DNA of 64,000 nucleotides from Ornithobacterium rhinotracheale (GCF_022832975.1 NZ_CP094846.1:62001-126000); one strand, 5' to 3'. Counted from the stretch's first letter, positions 51,925 through 62,568 are shown. Made by a program: numbers and translations. Notes: generated from the letters alone by a model not told the origin.

Positions 51925-54909
51925 TTAAAATTTTAGTTCTACACCAAAAACGAATTGCTTAGTATTAGGATAGCTACCTATCGATAAGTTTGAATCAACT
52001 TCTGGATCCGATCCAGAGTATTTCGTAATCGTTAATAAGTTTCTTGCAATGGCATAAACTTTTACATTGTCAATGAATTTTATTTGATCTAGCAATTCTT
52101 TTTTAGGCAATGTGTAGCTTAAAGTCACATTTTTTAGTCTCAAGAAGGAAGCATCTTCGATTAAACGGGAATCGAATTGGGTAAACTGAACATCGTATTT
52201 AGGGAATCTAGTGTGATCTCCTGGCTGCTTCCAATAATCTGATACAACTCTACTTTGATTAAAGCCTGCAAATGTATTTGGGTTTTCTGCAAAAAATCTG
52301 TCGTTATTGATCAGATGTTTTCCTAGTGCATAAGAAAAATCAGCTTGCAAGCTAAATCCTTTATAACCAGAACTTAATCCAAAACCTCCAGTAATTGGCG
52401 TATATCGCTTAATTCCTGTGTTTTGTTCTAGTGATTTATCAAATTTAGTAGTTACCGCATTGTCATCTTTACGAGTATTCATAATATCTTCTGGATTTTC
52501 ATTTGGCAAATACCACTCAGGCAAACCAGTTGTAGGGTTTACGCCTTTGAAGATTGGATAAAGGAATGCGATAGACTCTCCTACAGCATATCCTACCCCT
52601 GTATTTGGAATAATCCAGTATTTTCTTCCTTGAAAAAGTTCGGTTATCTTATCCTTGTTGTAGTTGAAGTTTACATAAGAGTTCAAGAAGAAATCTTTGG
52701 TTCTTGCAATTTTGGTATCAAATTTAATGTCTATACCCTGGTTCTGCATAGTACCCACATTGGCTAAATATTCAGAGAAACCTGTGGTGTATGGAATTGG
52801 CACATTATACAATAGGTTTGATGTTCTTCTGTCGTAAACAGATAATTCTAAGTTTAAACGATCAAATAGCCCTACATTGGCAGTAAGGGTAGTTAAGGTT
52901 TGTTTTTCCCATGCAAGCGAAGGGTTTCCTGGATTTGATAATCTATAACCTGGTTCCCCAACATATTGATTCGAACCAATTAATGATAAACTTGCGTAAT
53001 TTAATTGATAACCATTACTATCTAAAATGTCTGAGTTACCACTAGTACCTATACTTGCTTTGAATGTCAAGTCGCTTAGCCATTCTACATCAGCCAAAAA
53101 ACTTTCTTTTTTAGCTTTCCACATTACCCCAGTAGACCAGAAGTTTGCAAATCTATTATCTGCTCCAAATCTAGAAGAGCCATCTCGACGAATCGACGCG
53201 TTAAAGAAATATTTCTTGTTATAGTCATACTCCAATCTTCCGAAGAATGAGCTATAAGCGTATTCAGACTTTCCTTGCCCTACATCTTTATTTTTGGTAC
53301 CTTGCCCTAAAAGGATCAAATTATCATTTGTAAATCCTCCTGCTTCACCTTTCAAGCTTTCAGATAGATAGTCTGTATACTCTTGTCCTGCTAAAACATC
53401 AAAGCTATGAACATCTTTTAGCTTGAATGAATATTCAACCGTATTGGTAATTGATTTTCTAATCGAATTGAAATCTGAAACGCTAGAAGTTCCATCATTG
53501 AGCGAACCTAAATATGATGGCATTCTATGATTTTCAGCTTTGTTCAAAGTTAAGTAAATACCCCCTTGCGAGCGGAATGTTAAGTTTTTAAACGGGTTGA
53601 TTTCCACAAAACCTGATGGATTAATTTCTGCATTTCGAGAATCAGAAGGGAAAGCTTCCGCTAAATATTGTGGGCTGTATCGGTTCCAGCCTGGAATTTT
53701 CTTATACGGTACTCCTTCTTTGTCTACTGGCGAATAAAAAGGCTGAGCTAGAAAAAACAATCCTCTATTGGTACTATTTTTACCCCATCCATTGCTATTA
53801 TATTTGCTATACATCATTCCGATGTTGGCCCCAATTTTCATCCAATGATTTAGCTTAGAATCAATATTAGTTCTTAATGTATAACGTTTCATTCCAGATC
53901 TAAAAGCTACACCATCTTGATTCAAATAGCTACCCGAGATGTAATATCTTATTTTATCTGCACCACCAGAAAATGATGTGGCTAATTTAGTAGTTGGCGC
54001 ATAATCTTTATAGTAGACTTTACTCCATTTTGTATCATACGGATATTTTTTTCTGAAAGTCTCCATTTCTTGAGCAGTTTTAAATCCTGTTTCTACCCAA
54101 AATTTAGCTAATTCATCCGCATTCATCAATCCATCAAAGAATTTAGTATTGGCTAAACTTGAAAATCCTTGCTGAACATCTATCGTAAACACACCCGTTC
54201 CCGTTTTCCCTCTCTTGGTTGTAATATAAATTACCCCATTAGCTGCACGCGATCCATAAATAGATGTTGCAGAAGCATCTTTTAGCACCGATATATTTTC
54301 GATATCAGCATCATTTAGGCTAGAAAGCACATCGCTCCCCACCTGCATACCATCTACTATAAACAATGGAGAATTGCCCGCACTAATTGAACCTATACCA
54401 TGCAATCGAATAGAGGAATTGGCGGAAGGCTCGCCACTAGATGTAAAAATCTGCAAACCGGAAACTTGCCCCTGCAAAGCATCTAGTGCATTGGCAGAAG
54501 GGCGTTTAGCAATGCTTTCTCCCGAGACTACGGCAACATTGCTAGCCACCGAAGCCACATCTCTTGCATTTCCATAGCCCACTACTACTAAATCATCTAA
54601 ACCTACAGCTCCATCTCCTTTCTTAAGCTTTACATTGTACTTAGATTTATCCCCCACGACTATAGACTGAGAATCCAAGCCTATAAATTCTATTTTAATG
54701 ACATCCCCAGGAGCTGCTTGAATGGTATAATTTCCATTCTCATCTGCATACACTCCCTCATTAGACCCCTCAATATAAATGTAAGCATCTTGCACTGGGA
54801 TCCCCTCCGAGTCTACGACTCTACCTGTGATTGGTTTTTGCTGACCATACGCATAGAATGATAAGCAGAAAGCACCAATGGCGAATAATCTTGTTAAATT
54901 TCTCCTCAT
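51925..54909 (-). CDS. SusC/RagA family TonB-linked outer-membrane protein
   Basis: A 994-residue receptor. The signal peptide ends AYGQ. A carboxypeptidase-regulatory-like domain follows (KPITGRVVDSEGIPVQDAYI), and then a TonB-box-like LDDLVVVGYG. The plug carries NALDALQGQVSGLQI, then SPLFIVDGMQVGS and KDASATSIYGSRAANGVIYITTKRG, all diagnostic of SusC. The barrel ends FVFGVELKF. It imports a substrate delivered by its SusD partner. There is no N-terminal FecR/secretin (STN) domain and no ECF sigma gene nearby, so regulation is not of the trans-envelope type. Confidence 0.94.
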   Translation of the reverse strand: MRRNLTRLFAIGAFCLSFYAYGQQKPITGRVVDSEGIPVQDAYIYIEGSNEGVYADENGNYTIQAAPGDVIKIEFIGLDSQSIVVGDKSKYNVKLKKGDGAVGLDDLVVVGYGNARDVASVASNVAVVSGESIAKRPSANALDALQGQVSGLQIFTSSGEPSANSSIRLHGIGSISAGNSPLFIVDGMQVGSDVLSSLNDADIENISVLKDASATSIYGSRAANGVIYITTKRGKTGTGVFTIDVQQGFSSLANTKFFDGLMNADELAKFWVETGFKTAQEMETFRKKYPYDTKWSKVYYKDYAPTTKLATSFSGGADKIRYYISGSYLNQDGVAFRSGMKRYTLRTNIDSKLNHWMKIGANIGMMYSKYNSNGWGKNSTNRGLFFLAQPFYSPVDKEGVPYKKIPGWNRYSPQYLAEAFPSDSRNAEINPSGFVEINPFKNLTFRSQGGIYLTLNKAENHRMPSYLGSLNDGTSSVSDFNSIRKSITNTVEYSFKLKDVHSFDVLAGQEYTDYLSESLKGEAGGFTNDNLILLGQGTKNKDVGQGKSEYAYSSFFGRLEYDYNKKYFFNASIRRDGSSRFGADNRFANFWSTGVMWKAKKESFLADVEWLSDLTFKASIGTSGNSDILDSNGYQLNYASLSLIGSNQYVGEPGYRLSNPGNPSLAWEKQTLTTLTANVGLFDRLNLELSVYDRRTSNLLYNVPIPYTTGFSEYLANVGTMQNQGIDIKFDTKIARTKDFFLNSYVNFNYNKDKITELFQGRKYWIIPNTGVGYAVGESIAFLYPIFKGVNPTTGLPEWYLPNENPEDIMNTRKDDNAVTTKFDKSLEQNTGIKRYTPITGGFGLSSGYKGFSLQADFSYALGKHLINNDRFFAENPNTFAGFNQSRVVSDYWKQPGDHTRFPKYDVQFTQFDSRLIEDASFLRLKNVTLSYTLPKKELLDQIKFIDNVKVYAIARNLLTITKYSGSDPEVDSNLSIGSYPNTKQFVFGVELKF

Positions 54910-55362
54910 GTGTTAATTGATTTTTTTAATGATAGCTAAAATAGTATTTTTCAATTAAGTTTACACAATTAGTTTACCTAATTAACCTTTTGAGCGAATT
55001 TAACATTTTAAAAAAATTCAATTATACGCGATTTTTTATAAATATTTTTTATAGTTTTAATTCAGATTTAAACAATATTAATAAATCTTTAAAATATGGC
55101 TTTATTTAGACCCATTCTATATTGCAACAAAAATCATATAAAATTAATTTTTTTCTATTGAAAAGCTTCCCGCTAGCATAAAATCCGTTTTAAATTAAAG
55201 ATACTGCTTTTTCTTTCCTTAGGATATTGTGTTTTTTACGCTTTCCCTTGATTTTCAGCTTATTTTTATCGTATAAAATTGAAAACTTCGCAAAAAAGCG
55301 GCTTTGTCATTAGACAAAGCCGCTTATATATTTAGATCGGATAGATCTCAATGTGAAAAATT
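54910..55362. other. AT-rich gap between susC and infB
   Basis: This 453-bp stretch holds the region upstream of susC (right of 54909) and, at 55292-55325, the infB terminator. I find no gene, no clear TAnnTTTG box for susC and no tRNA. The middle is simply AT-rich. Confidence 0.5.
55292..55325 (-). terminator. infB operon terminator
   Basis: AAGCGGCTTTGTC / GACAAAGCCGCTT, a 13-bp stem with a T-run on the minus strand. Confidence 0.88.
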
Positions 55363-58215
55363 TTATTTTAATTTCTTCTTCACTTCATTGATTACATACA
55401 CCTCAATAACATCACCTTCGCGGATGTCGTTGTAGTTTTTAATATTCAATCCACATTCGTAACCTTTGGTTACTTCTTTCACATCATCTTTATAGCGTTT
55501 TAAGCTGGCGAGCTCTCCGGTGTGTACTACAACTCCGTCGCGAATGATTCGCACGCTAGAGTTTCTCGTGATTTTACCATCCAATACCATACATCCTGCA
55601 ATAGTTCCCACTTTAGAGATTTTGAAGGTTTGGCGAATTTCAACATTACCAATGATTTCTTCTTTCAATTCTGGCGAAAGCATACCTTCCATCGCTTCTT
55701 TCACCTCGTTGATGGCATCATAGATAATTGAATATGTTCTGATTTCTACTTCTTCTTTCTCTGCGATGTTTCTTGCCGAAGCGTTTGGTCTTACATTAAA
55801 TCCAATGATGACTGCATCTGATGCCGAAGCCAACAATACATCTGATTCTGTAATTTGCCCTACACCTTTGTGTAAGATGTTTACATGAATCTCATCGGTA
55901 GAAAGTTTTTGTAATGAATCGGTAAGCGCTTCTACTGAACCATCGACATCCCCTTTCAATACAATGTTTAGCTCTTGGAAGTCTCCCAATGCGATTCTTC
56001 GACCAATCTCATCAAGGGTAATGTGTTTCTGAGTTCTGATGGTTTGCTCACGCTGCAATTGCTCACGCTTGCTTGCTAATTGCTTAGCCTCTCTTTCGTC
56101 CTCAAACACACGGAATTTATCTCCTGCAGTAGGCGCACCGTCCAAACCTAAGATGGTGACTGGCGTTGCTGGTCCTGCTTCTTTGATGTTGGTTCCACGC
56201 TCGTTGAGCATTGCTCTTACTTTACCGTGGTTGCTACCTGCTAGGACATAATCTCCCACGCGCAAAGTACCATTTTGTACCACGATAGTTGATACATATC
56301 CTCTACCTTTATCCAAAGCGGCTTCTACTACTGTTCCGCTCGCTTCTCGATCTGGGTTTGCTTTCAACTCAAGCATTTCGGCTTCTAGAAGTACTTTTTC
56401 TAGCAATTCTTCTACATTTTGACCTGTTTTGGCTGAAATGTCTTGTGATTGAATTTTACCTCCCCACTCTTCTACCAATAAATTCATATTGGCTAATTGT
56501 TCTTTTACTTTGTCTGGATTCGCAGTAGGCTTATCAATTTTGTTGATGGCGAAAATCATTGGAACACCCGCCGCTTGTGCGTGGCTGATTGCTTCCTCGG
56601 TCTGTGGCATGATTTGATCATCGGCCGCGATTACGATAATGGCAATATCTGTGATTTGGGCACCACGGGCACGCATCGCGGTGAACGCTTCGTGACCTGG
56701 AGTATCCAAAAATGTGATTTTTTTGCCATTTTCTAATTGTACCGCATAAGCTCCAATGTGCTGAGTGATTCCTCCTGATTCTCCTGCGATTACATTTTCT
56801 TCTCGAATATAGTCTAGCAACGATGTTTTACCGTGGTCTACGTGCCCCATTACTGTTACGATTGGCGCGCGTGGTTGTAAGTCTTCTTCACTATCATCTG
56901 CTACATCTACGATTGCCTCTTCGATTTCGGCATCGGTAAAGTTTACATCAAAACCAAATTCGTCTGCTACCAATTCAATCGTGTTGGCATCCAAACGCTG
57001 GTTCATAGTCACCATAACACCAAGCGACATACACGCAGAAATAATTTCCATGACAGAAACATCCATCAAAGATGCAATCTCATTTACAGAAACGAATTCT
57101 GTAACATTTAGCACCTTATCGTCTGCTTGTTGCTGTAGTTCTTGCTCTTCCTGCTCTCTACGGAATTTTCTTTTCTCTCTACGGTGTTTTGCCCCTTTAT
57201 TGGTTTTCTTATTTCCTTTATTGGTAAGCTTTTCAAGAGTTTCTTTGATTTGCTTTTGTACTTCTTCTTCAGTTAGTTCAGAAACATCCTTTTTAGCTGG
57301 TTTTTTACCTCTACGATTTCCTCCACCTCTATTACTGTTATTTCCACCAGCATTATTTGCGGTTTCAGGTTTAGCGTTTTTACGAATTCTTTTTCTTTTA
57401 CGCTTAGCTCCTTTATCTCCGTCTTCTTTTTTGTCTTTTTTCTTTTTATCCTCAAATTTAGATAAATCGATTTTGCCTACTTGTGTTACGCCTTCAAGCT
57501 TTTTATATTTGGTTTCTATAACCTTTGGCTCCTCACTTTCTTCGTTGGCTGGTTTTTCTTCTGTTGCTACTGGAGCTTCATTTTTTTCGGCTACTTTTTC
57601 AACAGATTTTGGTTTTTCCTCAGCGATAGGCTTCTCTTGTTTTGGTTTTGCAGGAGTGGCTGGTTTTTCTTTTTTAGTTGATTTTTCTGGCTTTTTATCA
57701 GATAAATCTATTTTCCCAACAGTTTTAAGCCCTGTTAATTTTTTTCTTCCAAAAAGCTCATTATCTTCTTTTTCAGGCGAAACCGCTCCTTTTTCCTTAG
57801 GCTCTTCAGCTTGTCGTTTTTCGGCTTCAGCCTTTTGCTCTGCTTCTTTTTTCAAACGAGCAAGCTCTTCGGCCTCTCGTGCTATTTTTTCCGCCTCTTT
57901 CTTTTTTTCTTTTTCGAGTTTCTCGGCCTCTTTTTTCTTTTGCGCTTCTAGCTTTTTCTCCTCTTGTAGGCGTTGTTGCTCTCTTTCTTTTTGTTCTTGG
58001 CGTTTTAGTTTATTGATATCAACTTCCTCAGACGCTTCTTTTAGTTTGCGGTCTGCTTGAAATTTTTTCACTAAAACTTCGTAAATATCCTGTTCAATTT
58101 TAGTATTTGGATTGCGTTCTATTTCTATTCCTTTGCTTGAAAGGAAATCCGCTGCTATACTAACAGTGATATTTAACTCTTTAATAACTTTATTTAGTCT
58201 GTAAGATTTGGGCAT
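55363..58215 (-). CDS. infB: Translation initiation factor IF-2
   Basis: A 950-residue GTPase that brings initiator tRNA to the ribosome. An N-terminal helical IF2_N motif ([25 protein letters not shown]) is followed by about 330 residues of charged, Lys/Glu/Ala-rich low-complexity sequence, then a second IF2_N unit ([18 protein letters not shown]). The G domain has [20 protein letters not shown] and NKIDK. Domains II, III and C2 follow. The long N terminus is common in Bacteroidota. It is the last gene of rimP-nusA-infB; a possible internal promoter lies before it. Confidence 0.96.
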   Translation of the reverse strand: MPKSYRLNKVIKELNITVSIAADFLSSKGIEIERNPNTKIEQDIYEVLVKKFQADRKLKEASEEVDINKLKRQEQKEREQQRLQEEKKLEAQKKKEAEKLEKEKKKEAEKIAREAEELARLKKEAEQKAEAEKRQAEEPKEKGAVSPEKEDNELFGRKKLTGLKTVGKIDLSDKKPEKSTKKEKPATPAKPKQEKPIAEEKPKSVEKVAEKNEAPVATEEKPANEESEEPKVIETKYKKLEGVTQVGKIDLSKFEDKKKKDKKEDGDKGAKRKRKRIRKNAKPETANNAGGNNSNRGGGNRRGKKPAKKDVSELTEEEVQKQIKETLEKLTNKGNKKTNKGAKHRREKRKFRREQEEQELQQQADDKVLNVTEFVSVNEIASLMDVSVMEIISACMSLGVMVTMNQRLDANTIELVADEFGFDVNFTDAEIEEAIVDVADDSEEDLQPRAPIVTVMGHVDHGKTSLLDYIREENVIAGESGGITQHIGAYAVQLENGKKITFLDTPGHEAFTAMRARGAQITDIAIIVIAADDQIMPQTEEAISHAQAAGVPMIFAINKIDKPTANPDKVKEQLANMNLLVEEWGGKIQSQDISAKTGQNVEELLEKVLLEAEMLELKANPDREASGTVVEAALDKGRGYVSTIVVQNGTLRVGDYVLAGSNHGKVRAMLNERGTNIKEAGPATPVTILGLDGAPTAGDKFRVFEDEREAKQLASKREQLQREQTIRTQKHITLDEIGRRIALGDFQELNIVLKGDVDGSVEALTDSLQKLSTDEIHVNILHKGVGQITESDVLLASASDAVIIGFNVRPNASARNIAEKEEVEIRTYSIIYDAINEVKEAMEGMLSPELKEEIIGNVEIRQTFKISKVGTIAGCMVLDGKITRNSSVRIIRDGVVVHTGELASLKRYKDDVKEVTKGYECGLNIKNYNDIREGDVIEVYVINEVKKKLK

Positions 58216-58242
58216 ATATGCACTTTATTTCTTATTTGTGTG

Positions 58243-58250
58243 CAAATTTA
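58243..58250 (-). promoter_or_regulatory. Possible internal -7 box for infB
   Basis: TAAATTTG on the minus strand, 28 nt before the infB ATG in the 83-bp gap after nusA. Confidence 0.4.
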
Positions 58251-58298
58251 GTAATTACTTTGCACTTAATGTTTACTTTTTATTATTTTATGTAGTTA

Positions 58299-59534
58299 TC
58301 AGTCCTTAAATTCTTCTTTAAGGATTTCGATAACGTGTAAAATGGTCTCTTCTTCTAAATCTACACGCTCAACAAGGTCTTTAACATCTCGTTCAAGTAC
58401 GCTTTTGGCGGTATCTAGTCCAATTTTTTTGAATTCATCGATAATGTATTGTTCGATTTCATCGTTAAATTCTGTAAGTTCTACATCCTCATCTTGTAAT
58501 CCATCACGGAACACATCTATTTCCATTCCAATCAGTTTAGATGCTAAACGAACATTTACGCCTCTTGCTCCAATGGCTTTAGACACCTCTTCTGCTTCTA
58601 CAAAGGCAGATACTTTATTTTTAGCTTCATCTATTTCCACTCGGTTTACATGTGCTGGCGAAAGCGCTCTCTGAACAAATAGTTCTAAGTTTGATGTATA
58701 ATTCACTACATCAATGTTTTCGTTTCTCAACTCACGCACAATCGCATGGATTCTTGAACCTCTCATTCCCACACAAGCTCCTACTGGGTCGATTCTATCG
58801 TCGTAAGATTCTACAGCAATTTTAGCTTTGTCGCCTGGCTCACGCGCTACCTTCTTAATGGTAATTAAACCATCAAAAATCTCAGGAATTTCTTGTTCAA
58901 ATAGCCTTTCCATAAAAGCATTGGCAGTTCTTGAAACAATCACTTGTGGTTTATTTCCTCTCAACTCAACTTTATGTACAACGGCTCGAATGGTTTCACC
59001 TTTCTTAAAATAGTCGGACGGGATTTGCTGTTCTTTCGGCAACATCATTTCGTTTTGCTCATCATCTACAATGATAACATGAGTTTTTCTAATATGATGT
59101 ACTTCACCACTTACGATTTCGCCTTCTAAATCTTTAAATTTTTCATAAATATTAGCATTGTCGTGCTCTATCACTTTTCCTTTAAGATGCTGGCTAAGTG
59201 TCAATATATTTCTTCTTCCTAAATCTTTGATAAAGATTTCCTCCGACACTTCTTCTCCCACTTCATAATCTGGATCAATTTTCTGTGCATCGGACAAAGA
59301 AATTTCAGCGTTTTCATCCTCTAATTCTTCATCTTCCACCACTACACGATTATGGAAAATTTGTAAATCGCCCTGATCTGGATTCACTATGACATCAAAA
59401 TTCTCATCGGTGCCATATTTTCTTCTCAATACTAATTTCAGCGAATCCTCCAGAATCGCCATCAAAGTTGCTCGGTTTATATTTTTTTCGTCTTTGAACT
59501 CAGCAAAAGATTCTATAAATGCCTGATTGTCCAT
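58299..59534 (-). CDS. nusA: Transcription termination/antitermination factor NusA
   Basis: A 411-residue RNA polymerase-binding factor that controls pausing, termination and antitermination. The N-terminal domain starts FAEFKDEKNINRATLMAILEDSL. An S1 domain follows (GEIVSGEVHHIRKTHVIIVDDEQNEMMLP), and then the KH domains: VGACVGMRGSRIHAIVREL and IGARGVNVRLASKLIGMEIDVF. The acidic C-terminal repeats of E. coli NusA are missing, as usual in this phylum. It lies 15 bp after rimP. Confidence 0.95.
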   Translation of the reverse strand: MDNQAFIESFAEFKDEKNINRATLMAILEDSLKLVLRRKYGTDENFDVIVNPDQGDLQIFHNRVVVEDEELEDENAEISLSDAQKIDPDYEVGEEVSEEIFIKDLGRRNILTLSQHLKGKVIEHDNANIYEKFKDLEGEIVSGEVHHIRKTHVIIVDDEQNEMMLPKEQQIPSDYFKKGETIRAVVHKVELRGNKPQVIVSRTANAFMERLFEQEIPEIFDGLITIKKVAREPGDKAKIAVESYDDRIDPVGACVGMRGSRIHAIVRELRNENIDVVNYTSNLELFVQRALSPAHVNRVEIDEAKNKVSAFVEAEEVSKAIGARGVNVRLASKLIGMEIDVFRDGLQDEDVELTEFNDEIEQYIIDEFKKIGLDTAKSVLERDVKDLVERVDLEEETILHVIEILKEEFKD

Positions 59535-59549
59535 TAGCTATATTTTTAT

Positions 59550-60014
59550 TTAAATTTCTATTTGTACGACTGCTTTTTTAATATCCCCAAATGGGATTTT
59601 TTCTACTTTTTCTACCGTGTGTTTTCCTTTCCCCTCAGGTTTCTTTTCTCGCTGTTTCCAAGTAAGTGTGATTCCCTCTTCATTCACCTCTTCAAGGCGT
59701 GCTTTGATTTCGCCTTGGCTTTCGGTTTTCACTTTCAATAATCTACCGATGTTTTTTTTGAATTGTCTTTCGCTCTGCAATGGGTAGTCTACTCCTGGCG
59801 ACGACACCGTGAGGGCAAAATCCTCTGCCTCTCGATCCAAATTATGCTCAATGTGGCGGCTAATACGCACCACTTCTTCCATGGGTAATCCCTCATCGCC
59901 ATCTACCAACACTTGAATTTGGTTTTGAGCGTCAATGCTCCATTCTACGAGGAATAGCGCAGGATTTTCAGCCACGGCTTCTTTGATTAATTGTGCTACT
60001 TTTTCTTTCATCAT
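59550..60014 (-). CDS. rimP: Ribosome maturation factor RimP
   Basis: A 154-residue protein needed to mature the 30S subunit. The N-terminal domain has EWSIDAQNQIQVLVDGDEGLPMEEVVRISRHIE and the later ALTVSSPGVDYPLQSERQFKKNIGR is the RimP signature. The second in-frame ATG (60011) follows the first directly. The only upstream signals are a -7 box (60078-60085) and a terminator-like hairpin (60022-60051) placed between it and the start codon. Confidence 0.93.
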   Translation of the reverse strand: MMKEKVAQLIKEAVAENPALFLVEWSIDAQNQIQVLVDGDEGLPMEEVVRISRHIEHNLDREAEDFALTVSSPGVDYPLQSERQFKKNIGRLLKVKTESQGEIKARLEEVNEEGITLTWKQREKKPEGKGKHTVEKVEKIPFGDIKKAVVQIEI

Positions 60015-60021
60015 TTAGTAC

Positions 60022-60051
60022 AAAAAAAGAGCCTCTGTAAAAGATGCTCTT
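60022..60051 (-). promoter_or_regulatory. Terminator-like hairpin in the rimP leader (candidate attenuator)
   Basis: On the minus strand AAGAGCATCT - TTTAC - AGAGGCTCTT pairs over ten positions with one mismatch and is followed by TTTTTTTG. The T-run ends 8 nt before the rimP ATG. No other minus-strand gene lies upstream for it to terminate, since the next gene (folE) is on the plus strand. Confidence 0.6.
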
Positions 60052-60077
60052 CGGTATTTTCTTCCCTAAAAACAGGG

Positions 60078-60085
60078 CAAAGGTA
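60078..60085 (-). promoter_or_regulatory. -7 box for rimP-nusA-infB
   Basis: TACCTTTG on the minus strand. A TTGTTG about 17 nt upstream (60103-60108) can serve as the -33 region. The RNA start would be near 60072, giving a leader of about 58 nt that includes the hairpin. Confidence 0.55.
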
Positions 60086-60290
60086 CAAAATGTTTTTATT
60101 TTCAACAAATTAAGTGTGATTTTTCTTTCTTAAAGAGTTAAAATCACTTTTTTCATTGAATTATTGATTAAAATATTTTTAAACAACGCCAAATCCTCTT
60201 CCTACTAAAATGAAATCACTCAAATTCCGAATTTTAATACTTTTTAAAACGCCAAAAACTCCAATCTCTTGCGCTCTCGAAATTAATATT

Positions 60291-60298
60291 TAACTTTG
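60291..60298 (+). promoter_or_regulatory. -7 box for folE
   Basis: TAACTTTG, 19 nt upstream of the folE ATG. Confidence 0.5.
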
Positions 60299-60317
60299 TA
60301 GAAATTTTTGAAAGATT

Positions 60318-61004
60318 ATGGCACACAACAACCTAGATGAGTTGTACGAAGATATGGGCGACGGGCACATTCCCGGCAATCACGAAACGCCCCTAAGAGA
60401 CGATGCTTTTGCTATGCCAGATGAGCAAAAAATCGCCACTATCGAAGAACATTTTCACCAAATCATGCAGACACTTGGGCTTGATATGACGGATGATAGC
60501 TTGAAGGGTACGCCACGCCGTGTAGCAAAAATGTTTGTAAAAGAGATTTTTGGCGGATTAAGCCCAGAACGCAAACCTAAAATGTCTACTTTTGAAAACA
60601 AGTACCAATACAACCAAATGCTTGTAGAGAAAGACATTGTGGTATATTCTACTTGTGAACACCACTTTTTACCTATCGTAGGGCGTGCACATGTGGCATA
60701 TATCTCTAAAGGTCGCGTGGTGGGGCTCTCTAAAATCAACCGCATAGTGGACTACTACGCCAAGCGCCCACAAGTGCAGGAACGCCTCACAATGCAAATC
60801 GTGCGCGCTATGCAAGAGGCGCTCGGTACCAAAGATGTCGCCTGCGTGATAGATGCCAAACACCTATGTGTAAACTCCCGCGGAATACGCGATATAGAAA
60901 GCAGCACCGTAACGGCAGAGCTGGGCGGCGCCTTTAAAACCAACCCTACCACCCGCGCGGAATTCCTTAAATATATAGGAATGGAAACGAAATTTAATGT
61001 TTAA
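60318..61004 (+). CDS. folE: GTP cyclohydrolase I
   Basis: A 228-residue zinc enzyme that turns GTP into dihydroneopterin triphosphate, the entry to folate and also to queuosine synthesis (queD is in this window). Zinc ligands are in YSTCEHHFLPIVGRAHVAY. Further signatures are GLSKINRIVDYYAKRPQVQERLT and DAKHLCVNSRGIRDIESST. The N-terminal 35 residues are an acidic extension. The ATG at 60318 follows a good -7 box. cysS follows after 40 bp. Confidence 0.96.
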   Translation: MAHNNLDELYEDMGDGHIPGNHETPLRDDAFAMPDEQKIATIEEHFHQIMQTLGLDMTDDSLKGTPRRVAKMFVKEIFGGLSPERKPKMSTFENKYQYNQMLVEKDIVVYSTCEHHFLPIVGRAHVAYISKGRVVGLSKINRIVDYYAKRPQVQERLTMQIVRAMQEALGTKDVACVIDAKHLCVNSRGIRDIESSTVTAELGGAFKTNPTTRAEFLKYIGMETKFNV

Positions 61005-61044
61005 AATTCCCATTTCTGAAAATTAAAAAATTAAAACCAACGGA

Positions 61045-62517
61045 ATGAACCATAATTTAAAAATATATAACTCTCACTCGGGCAAAAAAGAAAAATTCGT
61101 AAGCATCCACCCTAATTTCGTGGGCATGTATGTCTGCGGACCTACGGTTTACTCAAGTGTTCACTTGGGAAATGTGCGAACTTTTATGTCCTTTGATGTG
61201 GTTTTTAGATACCTTCAGCACATTGGTTACAAAGTGCGCTATGTGCGTAACATTACCGATGTGGGGCACCTTGAAAACGATGCCGATGAAGGGGAAGATA
61301 AAATTTCTAAAAAAGCCCGTTTAGAGCAACTTGAGCCAATGGAAATCGTGCAACAATACACTACCGATTTTCACCGAGTGCTCGAAGAGTTCAACAACTT
61401 GCCGCCGAGCATTGAGCCTACGGCTACGGGACATTTAATCGAGCAAATCGAAATCATCAAAAAGATTTTGGACAATGGTTTTGCTTATGAGAGCAATGGT
61501 TCTATTTATTTTGATGTTAAAAAATACAACGAAAGTCATTCTTACGGAGAGCTCAGCAAACGAGACATCGAAGAATTGATTTCAAATACGCGTGCCTTGG
61601 ACGGGCAGTCAGAGAAAAAGAATCCGCAAGATTTTGCCCTTTGGAAAAAAGCATCTCCTGAACACATCATGCGCTGGCCTTCGCCTTGGAGCATTGGATT
61701 CCCAGGTTGGCATTTGGAATGTACGGTGATGAGCACCAAATATTTAGGCGATACTTTTGACATTCATGGTGGCGGAATGGATTTAAAATTCCCACATCAC
61801 GAGTGCGAAATCGCTCAGGCCAAAGGTGCCAACAATGGGCAAGCGCCTGTGCACTACTGGATGCATGCCAATATGCTTACCATGAACGGACAAAAAATGT
61901 CTAAATCTACGGGAAATACCATTTTGCCAGAACAGCTTTTCTCGGGAGACAATCCGTTTTTTGAAAAAGGATTCCACCCGATGGTTGTAAGGTTCTTTAT
62001 GTTGCAAGCGCACTACCGCAGCGTGCTAGACCTTTCAAACGAAGCAATTATGGCAGCGGAAAAAGGATTCTTGCGTTTGGTGCAAGCCAATCAAGTGCTA
62101 GACCAATTGCCTGTGAGCGAAACTTCTAGCTTAAACATCGCTGAATGGGTCGCCGAGTCTTATGCTAAAATGGATGACGATTTCAACACGCCTATGCTAA
62201 TTGCGCAATTGTTCGAAGCCGTGAAATTCATTAATTTAGTAAAAGACGGAAAAGAAACTTTAACTCAAGCCGATAAGGATTTATTGATTGAAAAGTTCAG
62301 AGCCTTTACGCAAGATGTTTTAGGCTTAAAACTAAACGAAGCGCAAAGCGAAGACGCTGGGCAGCTTGATACTGCGATGAAGCTTTTAATCGATATTAGA
62401 AAAAAAGCCCGTGAAAACAAAGATTGGGCAACTTCAGACCAGATTCGTGATGAATTGGCAGAAGGGGGCATCCAATTGAAAGACGGCAAAGACGGAACGA
62501 CTTACACAATTAATTAA
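61045..62517 (+). CDS. cysS: Cysteinyl-tRNA synthetase
   Basis: A 490-residue class I synthetase. Its zinc site uses the cysteines of MYVCGPTVY and WHLECTVMS with PHHECEIAQ. The HIGH-like motif is in [13 protein letters not shown] and KMSKS is intact in [11 protein letters not shown]. The [20 protein letters not shown] segment links to the anticodon-binding DALR region. Length is normal. It follows folE on the same strand and ends in its own terminator. Confidence 0.96.
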   Translation: MNHNLKIYNSHSGKKEKFVSIHPNFVGMYVCGPTVYSSVHLGNVRTFMSFDVVFRYLQHIGYKVRYVRNITDVGHLENDADEGEDKISKKARLEQLEPMEIVQQYTTDFHRVLEEFNNLPPSIEPTATGHLIEQIEIIKKILDNGFAYESNGSIYFDVKKYNESHSYGELSKRDIEELISNTRALDGQSEKKNPQDFALWKKASPEHIMRWPSPWSIGFPGWHLECTVMSTKYLGDTFDIHGGGMDLKFPHHECEIAQAKGANNGQAPVHYWMHANMLTMNGQKMSKSTGNTILPEQLFSGDNPFFEKGFHPMVVRFFMLQAHYRSVLDLSNEAIMAAEKGFLRLVQANQVLDQLPVSETSSLNIAEWVAESYAKMDDDFNTPMLIAQLFEAVKFINLVKDGKETLTQADKDLLIEKFRAFTQDVLGLKLNEAQSEDAGQLDTAMKLLIDIRKKARENKDWATSDQIRDELAEGGIQLKDGKDGTTYTIN

Positions 62518-62522
62518 TACCA

Positions 62523-62558
62523 TTCTAAACCCTACCTTGGCAACTCGGTGGGGTTTTT
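62523..62558 (+). terminator. cysS terminator
   Basis: AAACCCTACC / GGTGGGGTTTTT with one internal mismatch, T-run to 62558. It shows that the LD-carboxypeptidase should start after it, not at the GTG inside it. Confidence 0.75.
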
Positions 62559-62568
62559 ATTTTTAATC

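Larger units (their letters stand above)
60015..60317. other. Divergent regulatory gap rimP/folE
   Basis: This 303-bp gap contains the rimP leader hairpin, the rimP promoter box (60078-60085) and the folE -7 box (60291-60298). The part between about 60100 and 60280 is AT-rich with no gene or RNA that I can recognise. Confidence 0.5.

Noticed and set aside
54910-55362. Hidden tRNA or small RNA in the largest gap
   Set aside because: No CCA-type acceptor or TTCGA-type T-loop is visible, and no strong hairpin apart from the infB terminator.
56981-58060. A 359-codon plus-strand open frame opposite the N-terminal part of infB
   Set aside because: It is the mirror of the Lys/Glu-rich IF-2 linker, giving Ser/Phe-rich nonsense composition. 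There is no promoter, and infB on the other strand is certain.
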